A stretch of 64,000 nt of DNA from Alcanivoracaceae bacterium (GCA_029213045.1 JARGPN010000006.1:232123-296122); one strand, 5' to 3'; positions 45,146 through 55,200 are shown, counted from the first letter of the stretch. Made by a program: numbers and translations. Notes: a model not told the origin generated them from the sequence alone.

Positions 45146-46462
45146 ATGTCCGGAAAGGTCGGTTTTATCAGCTTGGGTTGTCCGAAAGCCCTTGTGGATT
45201 CAGAACGTATTCTCACCCAGCTTCGCACTGAAGGCTACGAAGTGGTGCCGACCTACCAAGACGCAGATGTCGTGGTCGTGAATACCTGTGGCTTTATTGA
45301 TTCAGCCAAAGCGGAATCGCTGGAAGCCATTGGCGAAGCGATTAGCGAAAACGGTAAGGTTATTGTGACCGGCTGCATGGGCATCGAAGAAAGCGTGATT
45401 CGTAGCGTGCACCCTTCCGTGCTGTCTGTTACCGGCCCGCAGCAATACGAGCAAGTTGTGGCGGCGGTGCATCAGGTCGTTGCGCCACCCTCCGACCACA
45501 ATCCCTTTATTGATTTAGTGCCGCCACAGGGCATTAAGTTAACGCCGCGTCATTATGCCTATTTAAAAATTTCCGAAGGCTGCAACCACAAATGCAGCTT
45601 CTGCATTATTCCTTCGATGCGCGGAAAGTTAGTCAGCCGCCCTATTGGCAGCGTGCTTGACGAGGCCGAACGTTTAGTTAAAGCCGGCGTGCAGGAATTA
45701 CTGGTCATCTCACAAGATACCAGTGCCTACGGCGTCGACCTCAAATACCAAACAGGTTTCTGGCAGGGCATGCCAGTGAAAGCAAAAATGCTTGATATGT
45801 GTGAGGCACTAAGCTCGCTCGGCGCGTGGGTTCGCTTGCACTATGTGTACCCCTACCCGCACGTCGATGACATTATTCCGCTTATGGCAGACGGAAAAAT
45901 TCTGCCGTACTTGGACATTCCTTTCCAACACGCCAGCCCGCGCATTCTGAATTTAATGAAGCGCCCTGCGCATGCAGAAAACACGCTTGAGCGCATTAAA
46001 CGCTGGCGCGAAATTTGTCCAGATATCACGCTGCGCTCGACGTTTATCACAGGCTTCCCTGGCGAAACCGATGACGACTTCGAGATGCTGCTCGATTGGC
46101 TAGAAGAAGCTCAGCTTGATCGTGTCGGCTGTTTCACGTACTCGCCGGTTGATGGGGCGCCCGCAAATGCTCTGCCCGATCCCGTTGATCCTGACATTGC
46201 CGCAGAACGTCTTGAGCGTTTTATGAATTTCCAGTCGCGCATTAGCGAGCAGAAGCTGGCGAAAAAGGTCGGTAAAGAAATTGAAATTCTGATCGACGAA
46301 GTCACAGACGAAGGCGCCATTGGTCGCTCTCATGCCGACGCACCGGAAATTGATGGCTTGGTTTATCTCGACAACGCCACTTCGTTAAAGCCCGGGCAGC
46401 GCGTAAAGGGTCGGGTGACCGATTCCGACGAGCACGACCTTTGGGCCGAGCTGCTTAAGTAA
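45146..46462 (+). CDS. rimO: ribosomal protein S12 methylthiotransferase
   Basis: Radical SAM enzyme that adds a methylthio group to Asp88/89 of ribosomal protein S12. 438 aa. The N-terminal UPF0004 domain has Cys12, Cys48 and Cys77 for the auxiliary cluster. The radical SAM CxxxCxxC is C146, C150, C153 in GCNHKCSFC. The C-terminal TRAM domain starts after about residue 365. [12 protein letters not shown] at the N-terminus is typical of RimO rather than MiaB. It is monocistronic, with a hairpin after the stop. Confidence 0.96.
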   Translation: MSGKVGFISLGCPKALVDSERILTQLRTEGYEVVPTYQDADVVVVNTCGFIDSAKAESLEAIGEAISENGKVIVTGCMGIEESVIRSVHPSVLSVTGPQQYEQVVAAVHQVVAPPSDHNPFIDLVPPQGIKLTPRHYAYLKISEGCNHKCSFCIIPSMRGKLVSRPIGSVLDEAERLVKAGVQELLVISQDTSAYGVDLKYQTGFWQGMPVKAKMLDMCEALSSLGAWVRLHYVYPYPHVDDIIPLMADGKILPYLDIPFQHASPRILNLMKRPAHAENTLERIKRWREICPDITLRSTFITGFPGETDDDFEMLLDWLEEAQLDRVGCFTYSPVDGAPANALPDPVDPDIAAERLERFMNFQSRISEQKLAKKVGKEIEILIDEVTDEGAIGRSHADAPEIDGLVYLDNATSLKPGQRVKGRVTDSDEHDLWAELLK

Positions 46463-46520
46463 GCATTAGTAAGGCGCCAGCTTGTTTGTACCCGCCGTGT
46501 TGGCACCATCTTAACTTTTA

Positions 46521-46544
46521 GCGAGAGAGCGAAAGCTCTCTCGC
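46521..46544. terminator. perfect hairpin with GAAA tetraloop
   Basis: gcgagagagc-GAAA-gctctctcgc is a perfect 10-bp stem with a GNRA loop, 58 bases after the rimO stop and 31 bases before the DMT transporter ATG. A T tract is lacking, so it may be a factor-assisted terminator, a 3'-end stabiliser or a docking hairpin. Confidence 0.6.
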
Positions 46545-46575
46545 ACACTTTCCATCGCCACATAGATTGAGTGCA

Positions 46576-47481
46576 ATGCCGAACGACAATCTAGCGCGCG
46601 CAGCCTTGTTATTAATGGCAGGAGAACTTCTTCTGGCATTAATGGCGGCAATGATTAAACACTTGTCTCTTGATGGTTTGCCAACCGAATTAATCGTATT
46701 TTTCCGTAACGCCCTCGGCCTTGCATTCCTCTTGCCCATTTTGCTCAGCACAGGTGGTCTTAAGCAGTTAAAAACCCAGCGCATTGGCTTGCACTTTTTA
46801 CGCGCCAGCACCGGCGTTAGCGCTATGTTTTGTTTTTTCTATACCATTGCCCATGTACCACTTGCCGATGCCATTCTAGTGAAAATGACCGCCCCATTTT
46901 TCTTGCCCATTACGGCAATGATTTGGCTTGGCGATCGGATTTCGTTACGCACTTGGGCGGCTATTTTTATCGGCTTTATTGGTGTGGCATTTATTCTTCG
47001 CCCGGGTAGCTCGGCTTTTAATCCTGTCATGCTGGTTGCATTACTTAGTGCAGCGCTGATGGGTATAGCGAAGGTCAGCATTCGAAAAATGGCAGATACA
47101 GAACCGCCAAGGCGCATTGTCTTTTGGTTCGGCGCCTTTAGTACTTTGCTCTCAGCTGGCCCTCTATTCTGGGTCGACGTGTGGCCGGGCTTGACGCAAA
47201 TAAAATGGCTTCTCGCAATCGGCCTAACGGCGACGATCGCGCAAATCTGCATGACCACCGCCTATCAACTTGCAAGCCCTGGGCGCGTCGGCATCTATAA
47301 CTATACCGCCGTGATTTGGGCCGCTAGCCTTGGCTGGTTTGTATGGGGCGAAGCGCTACACTGGACAACACTTGCGGGCACCGCCCTAATCGTCAGCGCG
47401 GGGATATGGAACTTGCGCGGGCATTTAGGCAGCGCTAAGAGCACCACGCAAACTAACCCACCGCCCGCCGACGGCAAATAA
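46576..47481 (+). CDS. DMT-superfamily (EamA) permease
   Basis: Inner-membrane permease with two EamA repeats and ten predicted helices, 301 aa from the ATG at 46576. A TTG nine bases earlier is in frame but less likely. The first repeat contains ELIVFFRNALGLAFLLPIL. The second ends with AVIWAASLGWFVWGEALHWTTLAGTALI (cited as residues about 246-273), the usual EamA signature. The substrate is unknown: family members export amino acids and other metabolites. Confidence 0.88.
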   Translation: MPNDNLARAALLLMAGELLLALMAAMIKHLSLDGLPTELIVFFRNALGLAFLLPILLSTGGLKQLKTQRIGLHFLRASTGVSAMFCFFYTIAHVPLADAILVKMTAPFFLPITAMIWLGDRISLRTWAAIFIGFIGVAFILRPGSSAFNPVMLVALLSAALMGIAKVSIRKMADTEPPRRIVFWFGAFSTLLSAGPLFWVDVWPGLTQIKWLLAIGLTATIAQICMTTAYQLASPGRVGIYNYTAVIWAASLGWFVWGEALHWTTLAGTALIVSAGIWNLRGHLGSAKSTTQTNPPPADGK

Positions 47482-47602
47482 GCGTCTTCGCATATAAGCC
47501 ACTTCAACTTTTATGGCCTTACTTGATTGGCACTAGGCACTAAGTCCTCTGTATGCTCAGGCGCTTCGCAGCGGACAGCATTCACACAACACAGAGGACT
47601 CT

Positions 47603-48556
47603 ATGTTTATTCGTCTTATCTTTATTCTCACCACTCTTTTCTTTCTTTCAGGTTGCGACGACATGGCCAAGTGGGCGTATAACGCCGGCCTGAGCGCTGA
47701 GAAAAGTCGTGCGGGCTTAATCGATAAAAACATCACTACTAGCGATGGCATCGACTGGGTTTATCTTGAAAGTGAGAATACCGAAGACCTTCCCGTTGTA
47801 ATGCTGATTCACGGCTTCGGCGCAGACAGCAGCAACTGGGTGCGCTTCGTTAACGAACTCGAAGGCGAATATCATTTTGTTGTGCCTGATCTTCCTGGGC
47901 ACGGCGAAACAACACGCAATACGCAGCTCGACTACAGCGTTACCATGCAGGCAGAGCGTATTGTGACGCTTGCCGATGCACTAGGTATCGAGAAGTTTCA
48001 TGTAGCTGGTAGTTCAATGGGCGGTGCAATTTCGGTTGCGTTAGCCTTGCAAGCCTCGGATCGTTTGCTATCCGTAGGCTTAGTGGACGCTGCAGGCGTC
48101 ACCTTGGTGACACCTGAATTCTTAGCGCTTATCGAAGGTAATGGAAACCCATTAATCCCCCATAAAGCGGAAGATATGTTTGTCACCATGGATTGGGCGA
48201 TGGCCGACGCACCGTGGATGCCGGACTTTTTTGTGACGCAGATGGGCAAGATAAAAGCTGAAAATGCGGATGTTGCTGAAAAGGTCCATGCCGACGTAAA
48301 CGGAAAAATGGAGTTACGTGATCGCCTCAAAGAAATTCAAACACCAACGTTAATTGTTTGGGGTAAAGAGGATCGCTTGTTGGGCGTTGATAACGTCCCT
48401 GTATTTGATAAGGAAATTCCCAACAGTAAGGCGGTGATATTAGACGGCATCGGACATCTCCCAATGGCTGAAGCACCCGGAAAAACCGCGGACATTTTCA
48501 GAGCGTTTTGGAAGGACGTCGCGGCAAATGCCCTAGTGGAAGACAAATCAAAATAG
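47603..48556 (+). CDS. lipid-anchored alpha/beta hydrolase
   Basis: 317 aa. The N-terminal lipoprotein signal ends LSGC at about residue 18, so the enzyme is anchored to the envelope. The alpha/beta core has HGFGADSSNW (oxyanion loop), the nucleophile elbow GSSMGG (Ser near 137), the acid in WGKEDRLLG and the His in GHLPMAE. It resembles lipase/esterase-type hydrolases such as those of Psychrobacter and Moraxella. The substrate is not determined. It is monocistronic, followed by a REP-rich gap. Confidence 0.87.
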   Translation: MFIRLIFILTTLFFLSGCDDMAKWAYNAGLSAEKSRAGLIDKNITTSDGIDWVYLESENTEDLPVVMLIHGFGADSSNWVRFVNELEGEYHFVVPDLPGHGETTRNTQLDYSVTMQAERIVTLADALGIEKFHVAGSSMGGAISVALALQASDRLLSVGLVDAAGVTLVTPEFLALIEGNGNPLIPHKAEDMFVTMDWAMADAPWMPDFFVTQMGKIKAENADVAEKVHADVNGKMELRDRLKEIQTPTLIVWGKEDRLLGVDNVPVFDKEIPNSKAVILDGIGHLPMAEAPGKTADIFRAFWKDVAANALVEDKSK

Positions 48557-48917
48557 GTTCGTACAGGAAGTCTTGATACGAGGTTACAGGCGATAGAGCG
48601 GTATTAATTGCCCTATCGCTTGCAGGCAAGCTCCCACATAAGAATAGATACTCAGCAACCTGTGGGAGCTTGCCTGCAAGTGATAAGGCGGTGGTTGTAA
48701 AACAACACTGCAGGGCCCCTTCTCATTACTTCTTTGCCACTTAGCGTTGTATAGAGAAACTCCAGCCTTTCCTGTTTCGAAGTGACTACGCGATTTGGAA
48801 TTTAAGCATCGCTTGCAGGCAAGCTCCTACATAAAACAGACACTAATGAACTTGTGGGAGCTTGCCTGCAAGCGATACGACGATGGGTGTTGCTCAGTCG
48901 CTGGAAACCTTGGGCAA
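48557..48917. repeat. intergenic REP array (four copies)
   Basis: A 361-base convergent gap holding REP cores at 48615-48637, 48662-48684, 48808-48830 and 48854-48876, in two inverted REPIN-like pairs with 33-46 bases between pairs' members and about 120 bases of unique sequence between the pairs. No gene is seen. Confidence 0.88.
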
Positions 48918-50204
48918 CTACGTTGTACTTGAAGGCTTCAAGGAAGGACGTTGTTCTGGCGGAGTCCAGTCGAAGGGCACGTTGTAGTGCATCAACAGAC
49001 CACCGAGGGTGATGAGTACGCGCGCTATACCGATATAAGTGTCAGGAATACGCACGTGGTTCTCTCTAAATTTTTCGATGATATCTTCCATTGCATAGGC
49101 AACGTTATCACCGTTCATTCGGTCGCTGAGCACGTACAAGGCCAAATCTCGCAATGTGTCCGGCGCACCGCCGACAAACCCTGCGTCAACAAATAACTGC
49201 CCAATATCCACGTTCGGCTCGAAGCCCATTAATCCAAATAACAAGCGCGAATAGTGACGTACTTCTTGTGGCGTAAGCTTACCGATTGCACCGAAATCCA
49301 AAATCACAATCTCACCTGCGGGACTCACAATAAAATTCCCTGGGTGTGGATCGGCCTGATACAAACCAACACGAGTCACTTGCTGGAGATAACTGCCGAA
49401 CAGCAGGGTTAGCAAATCGGCGGCTTGATCAGGATTCTCATCGAGGTGTTCTCGTAGACGTACCCCCTCCTCCCAATGCGTGACCAGCACATTTGCCGCG
49501 CCCATCTTTTGTTCAAGCACAGGCACACGAATACGAGGAGGATGTGGTATCCGCGCGAATCGCTCCAAGTTTTGGGCTTCATTGCGAAAGTCCATTTCGA
49601 CGGCGGTCATCTCCAGCAGCTGCTCAGTAATTTGCGGAAAGTCCAGCTGACGAAAGAACGGCGCCGCTAATTCAGCCAAAAAACGAAATACTTTGGCGTC
49701 TTGTTCGAACAATTGGACTACGCCTGGCAGCCGCACTTTTACGGCCACATCTTGCCCATTCAACAACTTGGCTCGATGCACCTGCGCAATTGACGCAACG
49801 GCGATGGGTATCTCTGAAAACTCAAGAAACCGACCACGCCACTCGCTGCCCCATGCTCTGCTGAGGGCCTTATCGATATAGGAAAAAGAAATTTGCATCC
49901 CTTCATTCTGTAGGGTCTGCAAAGATTGTATGTATTCAAGCGGCAGGACATCGGGACGACAGGAGAAAAACTGAGCGGCTTTTACCCAAATAGCGCCGTT
50001 ACGTCGACACAACTGGGTCACCCGCTCAGCAGCGTCTTTGTGCACGTCTGTAACGTCACGCCCTTGTGAGCCAAGCTTATGCCGAGCGTAAAGGGAGGCA
50101 ACTTCACCGAAAACGCCAATAGCGCGCGCATAGCGTCTACGCCCAGCCAGTAAACTGCCGAGCGCCGCCGCGCCTGTCTGTGTTATTCGACGGCCAGATG
50201 ACAA
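48918..50204 (-). CDS. ABC1/AarF-family atypical kinase with altered KxGQ motif
   Basis: 428-aa ABC1 (UbiB/COQ8-like) protein. The normal KxGQ motif reads VKAAQFFSCRPD, with Gly replaced by Ala. The A-rich loop analogue is PIAVASIAQVHRA, and the catalytic loop and DFG-type motif read QADPHPGNF and ILDFGAIGKLT. No C-terminal membrane helices are seen. ABC1 proteins support ubiquinone or lipid metabolism as ATPases; this member's role is unknown. It is divergent from the methyltransferase gene. Confidence 0.85.
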   Translation of the reverse strand: MSSGRRITQTGAAALGSLLAGRRRYARAIGVFGEVASLYARHKLGSQGRDVTDVHKDAAERVTQLCRRNGAIWVKAAQFFSCRPDVLPLEYIQSLQTLQNEGMQISFSYIDKALSRAWGSEWRGRFLEFSEIPIAVASIAQVHRAKLLNGQDVAVKVRLPGVVQLFEQDAKVFRFLAELAAPFFRQLDFPQITEQLLEMTAVEMDFRNEAQNLERFARIPHPPRIRVPVLEQKMGAANVLVTHWEEGVRLREHLDENPDQAADLLTLLFGSYLQQVTRVGLYQADPHPGNFIVSPAGEIVILDFGAIGKLTPQEVRHYSRLLFGLMGFEPNVDIGQLFVDAGFVGGAPDTLRDLALYVLSDRMNGDNVAYAMEDIIEKFRENHVRIPDTYIGIARVLITLGGLLMHYNVPFDWTPPEQRPSLKPSSTT

Positions 50205-50364
50205 ACGTATTCCCCCTTCCTTACCTCGGGGATTCTAACCTAAATGACATCTTTTTCGTGTAGCCTTTGTTGATGTCACGCGTAACAAACCGTAAGGTTT
50301 GCCAAACCCTCAAGCTGCTTCGTGTTGAAAGCAACCGCTAGAAGATAAAATTGAGAATCCGATC

Positions 50365-51015
50365 ATGGTTAAAGAAGTCGTCATCAAGTCCACAGACAAA
50401 AAAGTAATCAGTTCACGCTCGCTTTTGATCCTCAAGCCCACCCATAAAGAAATCAAACGGCTTAAGGCTGAGGCACACTACCCTTCAATACATGGTCACA
50501 AGGTGTGGAACTCTAGCTTTTTGGTCATGGACTATCTATCTCGTAACAAGCCATCAAAAAATAGCACGCTGATGGACTTGGGATGTGGATGGGGATTGCT
50601 TGGTATTTATGCTGCCAAGAAACTCAATACAAAAGTGATCGGGATAGATGCCGACGCTGACGTGTTTCCATACCTAGACTTGCACGCAGAGCTAAATGGT
50701 GTATCCATTAAAACCAAAAAGCGCTACTTCGAGAAGCTAACAAAGTCAGACTTTGACGGTGTAGAAACGGTAGTTGGTGCCGATATTTGCTTCTGGGATA
50801 AGCTCGCCCCTGTCCTCTACAAAATGATGAAGCGTGCCATTAAAGCCGGTACGAAAAAAATCATCATCGCTGATCCGGGCCGTGATCCTTTCTATCAGCT
50901 TGTGGCAATGTGTGAAGACGAAAAGCTGTTCAAATGCAAAGTCGTAGAAAAAACCACCTCTAAACCCACCGAGGCTTGCGCAGACTTATTAATCGTTACG
51001 CCTGCCAAAAAATGA
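50365..51015 (+). CDS. class I SAM-dependent methyltransferase
   Basis: 216 aa. The SAM-binding motif LMDLGCGWGLLGIYAAKKL (motif I) is at about 72-90, followed by VIGIDADADVF (motif II) and an acidic post-motif region with ADICFWDKLAP. It is lysine-rich, and this charge pattern resembles protein or RNA methyltransferases, but the substrate cannot be named. The stop overlaps the ATG of the pseudouridine synthase gene (ATGA), suggesting both act on RNA or the translation machinery. This is context only. Confidence 0.8.
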   Translation: MVKEVVIKSTDKKVISSRSLLILKPTHKEIKRLKAEAHYPSIHGHKVWNSSFLVMDYLSRNKPSKNSTLMDLGCGWGLLGIYAAKKLNTKVIGIDADADVFPYLDLHAELNGVSIKTKKRYFEKLTKSDFDGVETVVGADICFWDKLAPVLYKMMKRAIKAGTKKIIIADPGRDPFYQLVAMCEDEKLFKCKVVEKTTSKPTEACADLLIVTPAKK

Positions 51016-51788
51016 GTCAGGATGGAGATCTCAGTGCATCAAGACCGGTGACTGCGACACCCGCAGAACGGTCTGATGCCCCCTCCGATGATGCACCTTA
51101 CTATGTAGTCCCTGAGTGCAAAGAACAGATCGGCATTGTCCATCAGGATGACGATATTCTTGTTATTGCCAAGCCCGCCTTCCTGCTATCCGTGCCCGGT
51201 CGCGGGCCGGAAAATAAAGATTGCGTTATTTCTCGCCTGACCCTCGATTTTCCAGTGATTCATTTGGTGCACCGCCTCGACTTAGATACGTCCGGTCTGA
51301 TGGTGTTTGCTCTCACGCAGCCCGCGCAGGCATCCATTGCGCGCGCGTTTCAGGAGCGCCGTGTACACAAGGAATACGACGCCATCCTCGAAGGGATAGT
51401 TGAACAGGGTAGCGGCAGCATTGACTTGCCAATTGCGCCAGATTGGTCGAACCGACCTAGGCAAAAGATTTGCCCAGAGCGCGGCAAGAACGCGCTGACG
51501 CATTACCGAGTCATCAAACGCTACCCCTCGGCGCATTGCACCCACGTTAGGCTCATTCCGATTACCGGTCGATCGCACCAGCTTCGCATTCACACGTTAA
51601 AGCTAGGACATCCGATTATTGGCTGTGACCTGTACGCGCCAGACGAAATCTGCGCGCGCAATTCGCGTTTATTGCTTCATGCCGCGTCTCTGTCGTTTAA
51701 TCATCCTCGTACGGGGCTATGGCAGTGTTTTACCTCGGATGCGCCATTCCTAGAGGGTGGGCCGGAGCAGTTTCCGCCGTCACTGTGA
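51012..51788 (+). CDS. RluA-family pseudouridine synthase
   Basis: 258 aa from the ATG at 51012, which overlaps the upstream stop. The catalytic motif HRLDLDTSGLMVFAL holds the active-site Asp; KPAFLLSVPGRG and the RSHQLRIH motif (GRSHQLRIHTLKLGHPIIGC, about 188-207) are typical of RluA/TruC-type enzymes. There is no S4 domain. The length is close to RluA (219) and TruC (260), so the exact RNA target, 23S rRNA or tRNA, is not certain. Confidence 0.92.
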   Translation: MSQDGDLSASRPVTATPAERSDAPSDDAPYYVVPECKEQIGIVHQDDDILVIAKPAFLLSVPGRGPENKDCVISRLTLDFPVIHLVHRLDLDTSGLMVFALTQPAQASIARAFQERRVHKEYDAILEGIVEQGSGSIDLPIAPDWSNRPRQKICPERGKNALTHYRVIKRYPSAHCTHVRLIPITGRSHQLRIHTLKLGHPIIGCDLYAPDEICARNSRLLLHAASLSFNHPRTGLWQCFTSDAPFLEGGPEQFPPSL

Positions 51789-51908
51789 CGTCGTAACATA
51801 GCGTCTATACAGCGAGCGCAGCCCGCCTCTGCCTGAGTTGTTCAGCCACGAACAGCGCCGCTTAACGCATGCTTATCAGTTTATTGTGAGCACACAAGAG
51901 AAAGCGTT

Positions 51909-53573
51909 ATGAATTTACTCACCACCGGTAAAGATATTCGCCGCGTTAATGAATTAGCCACCATTTTATTAAAATATGGGTTCGGCGATTTAATCCGCCG
52001 ACTTGATCTCGTTGCGCCGATTGAGCAAGCGAGCAAGATGGTAAGGCAAGGTGTGAACCGAGATTTCCTCACCATGCGCCCTGGTGAGCGCATGCGCCAC
52101 GCACTGGAGGAAATGGGGCCTACGTTTGTGAAACTCGGGCAAATTCTTGCCACACGCGTTGATCTTTTTCCGCCGGACTGGATTGAGGAATTTGAGAAGC
52201 TGCAAGATAACGCACGCGAAATTCCGTTCGACGAATTACGCCCTCTGATTGAAAAAAGATTAGGAAAACCATTAGAAAAAATATTTTCCAGCATTGATCC
52301 ATCGCCGATTGGCGTCGCCTCCATTGGGCAGGTGCATCGCGCAGTGACCCGCAAAGGCGAACAGGTCGTATTAAAAATACAAAAACCAGGCATTGGCGAA
52401 AAAATATCTGCCGATTTACGCCTACTGGATATGCTCGCAAAACTCGCCGCCGATAACTCTGTTGAGATAAGACGCTACCGCCCTGTCGACTTGGTCCGCG
52501 AATTTGATCGTTCATTAAACCGCGAGCTGGACTTCACAATCGAAGCGCGCAGCGCCGACCGCATTAGAAAAAATATGCGCTCGGTCACTTGGCTGACTAT
52601 TCCAAAAGTGTATTGGGAATACACCTCTACACGACTTTCCGTACAGCAATTTATTGACGGCATACCGTCACGGCAATTAGAGCGTATCGAAGACGCAGGA
52701 TTAAACCGTGAAATTCTCGCGCGCCGTGGTGCCTTAGTGGCTTGGAAGATGGCACTGGAAGACGGTTTCTTCCACGCAGACCCACACCCTGGCAACTTCC
52801 TAGTTCTCCCGGGAAATCGCATTGCGATGCTCGACTTCGGCATGGTGGGTAAACTGTCCCGCGCCCGTCAGGAACAAATGGTGCAGATCATGAAATCAGT
52901 GATCATGCAGGAGCCATCAACCTGTGCCGCCGTTCTCGCATCATGGTCTGACGGGCAGCCGGTGAACACTGAACAGCTCACCGCGGACATTGAGGATGTT
53001 ATTTCTGCCTACTATGGCGTGCCCTTGGCGGAGCTGGATATCACCGCCCTGCTGTCGGACATTACTGCGTTGTTGCGCAATTTTGATTTGGTATTGCCCA
53101 GTGATATTGCGCTGTTAATCAAAGCGATCATCACGCTCGAAGGTTTCGGCCGCTTAATGAACCCGCAATTCGATTTAATGAGCGAAGCCGAGCCCTTGCT
53201 TAAGCGTATGATGCGGCAAAGATATAGCCCCACACGCTTAGCGAAGAGTTTAGGATTAAGAGCAATGGACGCGGTGGATCGCTTGTACGCCCCGCCTCCA
53301 CCGGCGGGCATCGCTCATGCTGATGCTCAACCCAGCATTGACCCGCGTCATTTAGAACGTTTGGTGGCGCGACTTGAGCGTTCTCAGTTCAGATTAGTGC
53401 AAGCACTGCTCACTGTTAGTGGCGTGCTCACCGGCGCGATCCTGTTGGCGGGCCGAGTTGCTCCAACAATTTGGGATATTTCAGTGTTCGGCTTATTTAT
53501 TTTTCTTGGTAGTTGCGTCTGGTCGGCTTGGCTTATGCTTGTCGCTCGCCGTCACTTGCGCGAATGGGAGTAG
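51909..53573 (+). CDS. AarF/ABC1/UbiB-family kinase-like protein
   Basis: 554 aa. The KxGQ motif (FVKLGQILATRVDLFP) is at about 77-92, with the A-rich loop analogue PIGVASIGQVHRAV and catalytic HADPHPGNF and MLDFGMVGKLS. Two C-terminal hydrophobic helices (about 500-545) anchor it in the inner membrane. It resembles the AarF-type group more than E. coli UbiB and is not in a ubiE-ubiJ-ubiB operon. Four bases after its stop begins the M48 protease gene. Its role in ubiquinone or lipid metabolism is inferred from the family. Confidence 0.88.
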   Translation: MNLLTTGKDIRRVNELATILLKYGFGDLIRRLDLVAPIEQASKMVRQGVNRDFLTMRPGERMRHALEEMGPTFVKLGQILATRVDLFPPDWIEEFEKLQDNAREIPFDELRPLIEKRLGKPLEKIFSSIDPSPIGVASIGQVHRAVTRKGEQVVLKIQKPGIGEKISADLRLLDMLAKLAADNSVEIRRYRPVDLVREFDRSLNRELDFTIEARSADRIRKNMRSVTWLTIPKVYWEYTSTRLSVQQFIDGIPSRQLERIEDAGLNREILARRGALVAWKMALEDGFFHADPHPGNFLVLPGNRIAMLDFGMVGKLSRARQEQMVQIMKSVIMQEPSTCAAVLASWSDGQPVNTEQLTADIEDVISAYYGVPLAELDITALLSDITALLRNFDLVLPSDIALLIKAIITLEGFGRLMNPQFDLMSEAEPLLKRMMRQRYSPTRLAKSLGLRAMDAVDRLYAPPPPAGIAHADAQPSIDPRHLERLVARLERSQFRLVQALLTVSGVLTGAILLAGRVAPTIWDISVFGLFIFLGSCVWSAWLMLVARRHLREWE

Positions 53574-53577
53574 TTGC

Positions 53578-54372
53578 GTGAAATTATTTTTCTCTAAATC
53601 AGCTTTAGTATTTTCTACCGCCCTGTTAGTGGCCTGCTCAACGTCGCCACTCGGTCGCCATCAGCTAATTTTACTTCCCGATTCCCAAATGGATCAAATG
53701 GGCATTAGTGCCTACCAGCAATTAAAAACCGACCAAAAAATAAGTGCCGTCGGCACCGACAATAATTATGTTCGCTGCGTGGCCAATGCCATCACGAAAA
53801 CACTTAATGGGAATAGCAGCTGGGAAGTAAATGTTTTCATTGATCCGTCTGCAAACGCCTTCGCACTGCCTGGCGGCAAGATCGGCGTAAATAGCGGCCT
53901 GCTCGATGTTGCGCAAACGCCCGACCAGCTCGCGGCCGTGCTCGGCCATGAAATCGGGCACGTTATGGCGAAACACGGCAACGAACGTATGTCTATTCAG
54001 TACGCGACACAAAGTGGCATGCAAATAATTCAAGCCATCTCTGGTGAGCCAACGCCTGAGAAGCAACAACTATTTGGTTTGCTCGGTCTTGGCAGTCAAG
54101 TGGGAATCGCACTGCCCTTTAGTCGCAAGCACGAAAGTGAAGCTGACTTGATCGGCTTGCAGTTAATGGCCAAGGCAGGATTCGACCCACGGCAAAGCGT
54201 TGATCTATGGGAAAACATGGCAAAGGCTGGTGGCGGCCGTCAGCCCCAGTTTTTATCGACCCACCCATCAAACAGCACACGAATTGAAAACCTAAATTCA
54301 AACATGGCAGAAGCCAATAAGATTTACCAAAAAGCAAAAGCGAGCGGGCATAACCCGCAATGCCGACGATAA
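53578..54372 (+). CDS. M48-family metalloprotease lipoprotein (LoiP/YggG-like)
   Basis: 264 aa from the GTG at 53578, which has GGGAG seven bases upstream and gives a clean lipobox (LLVAC, Cys20); longer ATG starts overlap the ABC1 gene and lack these. The zinc-binding HEIGH has H124, E125 and H128, and the downstream HESEADLIGL gives the third ligand (Glu). It probably degrades misfolded outer-membrane proteins, as LoiP/BepA do. Four-base spacing to the ABC1 kinase suggests co-transcription. Confidence 0.92.
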   Translation: MKLFFSKSALVFSTALLVACSTSPLGRHQLILLPDSQMDQMGISAYQQLKTDQKISAVGTDNNYVRCVANAITKTLNGNSSWEVNVFIDPSANAFALPGGKIGVNSGLLDVAQTPDQLAAVLGHEIGHVMAKHGNERMSIQYATQSGMQIIQAISGEPTPEKQQLFGLLGLGSQVGIALPFSRKHESEADLIGLQLMAKAGFDPRQSVDLWENMAKAGGGRQPQFLSTHPSNSTRIENLNSNMAEANKIYQKAKASGHNPQCRR

Positions 54373-54398
54373 AAAAGACTTCGTAAAAAATACGCAAT

Positions 54399-54432
54399 AA
54401 AAAAGGCCGATGAAATTCATCGGCCTTTTTTG
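54399..54432. terminator. bidirectional terminator between the M48 gene and nfuA
   Basis: aaaaaggccgatgaa pairs perfectly with ttcatcggccttttt; A and T tracts on both sides serve both converging genes. Confidence 0.93.
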
Positions 54433-54453
54433 CTTAACGTCTTATGCAAAGAT

Positions 54454-55047
54454 CTACTTAAAGTACGCATTATCCGTTTGACTATGGTCCGTCTTATCTC
54501 GTACTGCGGTCAGCTCAGGCACACGCTCTTTCAGCGTACGCTCAACACCGTCACGCAACGTCATATCCACTGCCGAACAGCCTTGGCAACCGCCACCGAA
54601 TTCAAGCACCGCCACGTTATCGTCGGTCAGCTCTAAAAGCTGAACGTTGCCGCCGTGGGACGCTAAACCAGGATTAATTTCGGAGTAAAGGTAGTAATTA
54701 ATGCGCTCTTCAACGCTCGCATCGTCGCCAATTTCAGGTACACGAGACTTCGGCGCTTTGAACGTAAGCTGACCGCCCATGCTGTCTTTCTTGTAATCGA
54801 TCACCGCGTCTTCAAGATACTTGACGCTTTTTCCTTCGATCCACGCGTGAAAACCTTCGTACTCGTAACGAATATCTTCTTGGTCTTCTTCGCCTGGAGG
54901 GCAATACGCCATGCAGCATTCCGCATGCGGCGTTCCGGGGCGCTCAACGAAAACACGCACGCCGATGCCGTCGTTGCTCTGCTTCGACAACAAATCGCGC
55001 AAATAGTCTTGTGCAGTGTCAGTAATGGTTACAAGGTTCTCGGACAT
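54454..55047 (-). CDS. nfuA: Fe/S biogenesis protein NfuA
   Basis: 197-aa iron-sulfur carrier. The N-terminal degenerate A-type domain (residues about 5-100) is followed by the Nfu domain with [11 protein letters not shown], Cys154 and Cys157 binding the cluster. It delivers [4Fe-4S] clusters to targets under stress; aconitase-type AcnD and the radical SAM protein RimO encoded in this window would be typical clients, though this is inference. Confidence 0.96.
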   Translation of the reverse strand: MSENLVTITDTAQDYLRDLLSKQSNDGIGVRVFVERPGTPHAECCMAYCPPGEEDQEDIRYEYEGFHAWIEGKSVKYLEDAVIDYKKDSMGGQLTFKAPKSRVPEIGDDASVEERINYYLYSEINPGLASHGGNVQLLELTDDNVAVLEFGGGCQGCSAVDMTLRDGVERTLKERVPELTAVRDKTDHSQTDNAYFK

Positions 55048-55200
55048 ACAGCTTCCGTTAAAGGTGTGCGTTACAGCTCTTTCGATACTAAGCTATTTCC
55101 TGACTATTTTAGTCAAGTATTACGCAGGTGCAACGCATCCCCCTGTTTTTCTTTAGCTGAAGGGGGTTTATCATTCGCCGCGACCGCCGATGGAGGCACT

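Noticed and set aside
51909-53573. True UbiB of ubiquinone synthesis
   Set aside because: Motifs are ABC1 but differ from E. coli UbiB, and the gene is not with ubiE/ubiJ; only the family was called.
53419-53577. Longer M48 protease starting inside the ABC1 gene
   Set aside because: It hides the lipobox and overlaps the upstream gene; the GTG at 53578 has a good ribosome binding site.
54847-55200. Longer version of the DUF2970 gene starting inside nfuA
   Set aside because: It overlaps nfuA on the other strand and has no ribosome binding site; the ATG at 55201 has GGAGG and fits the family length.
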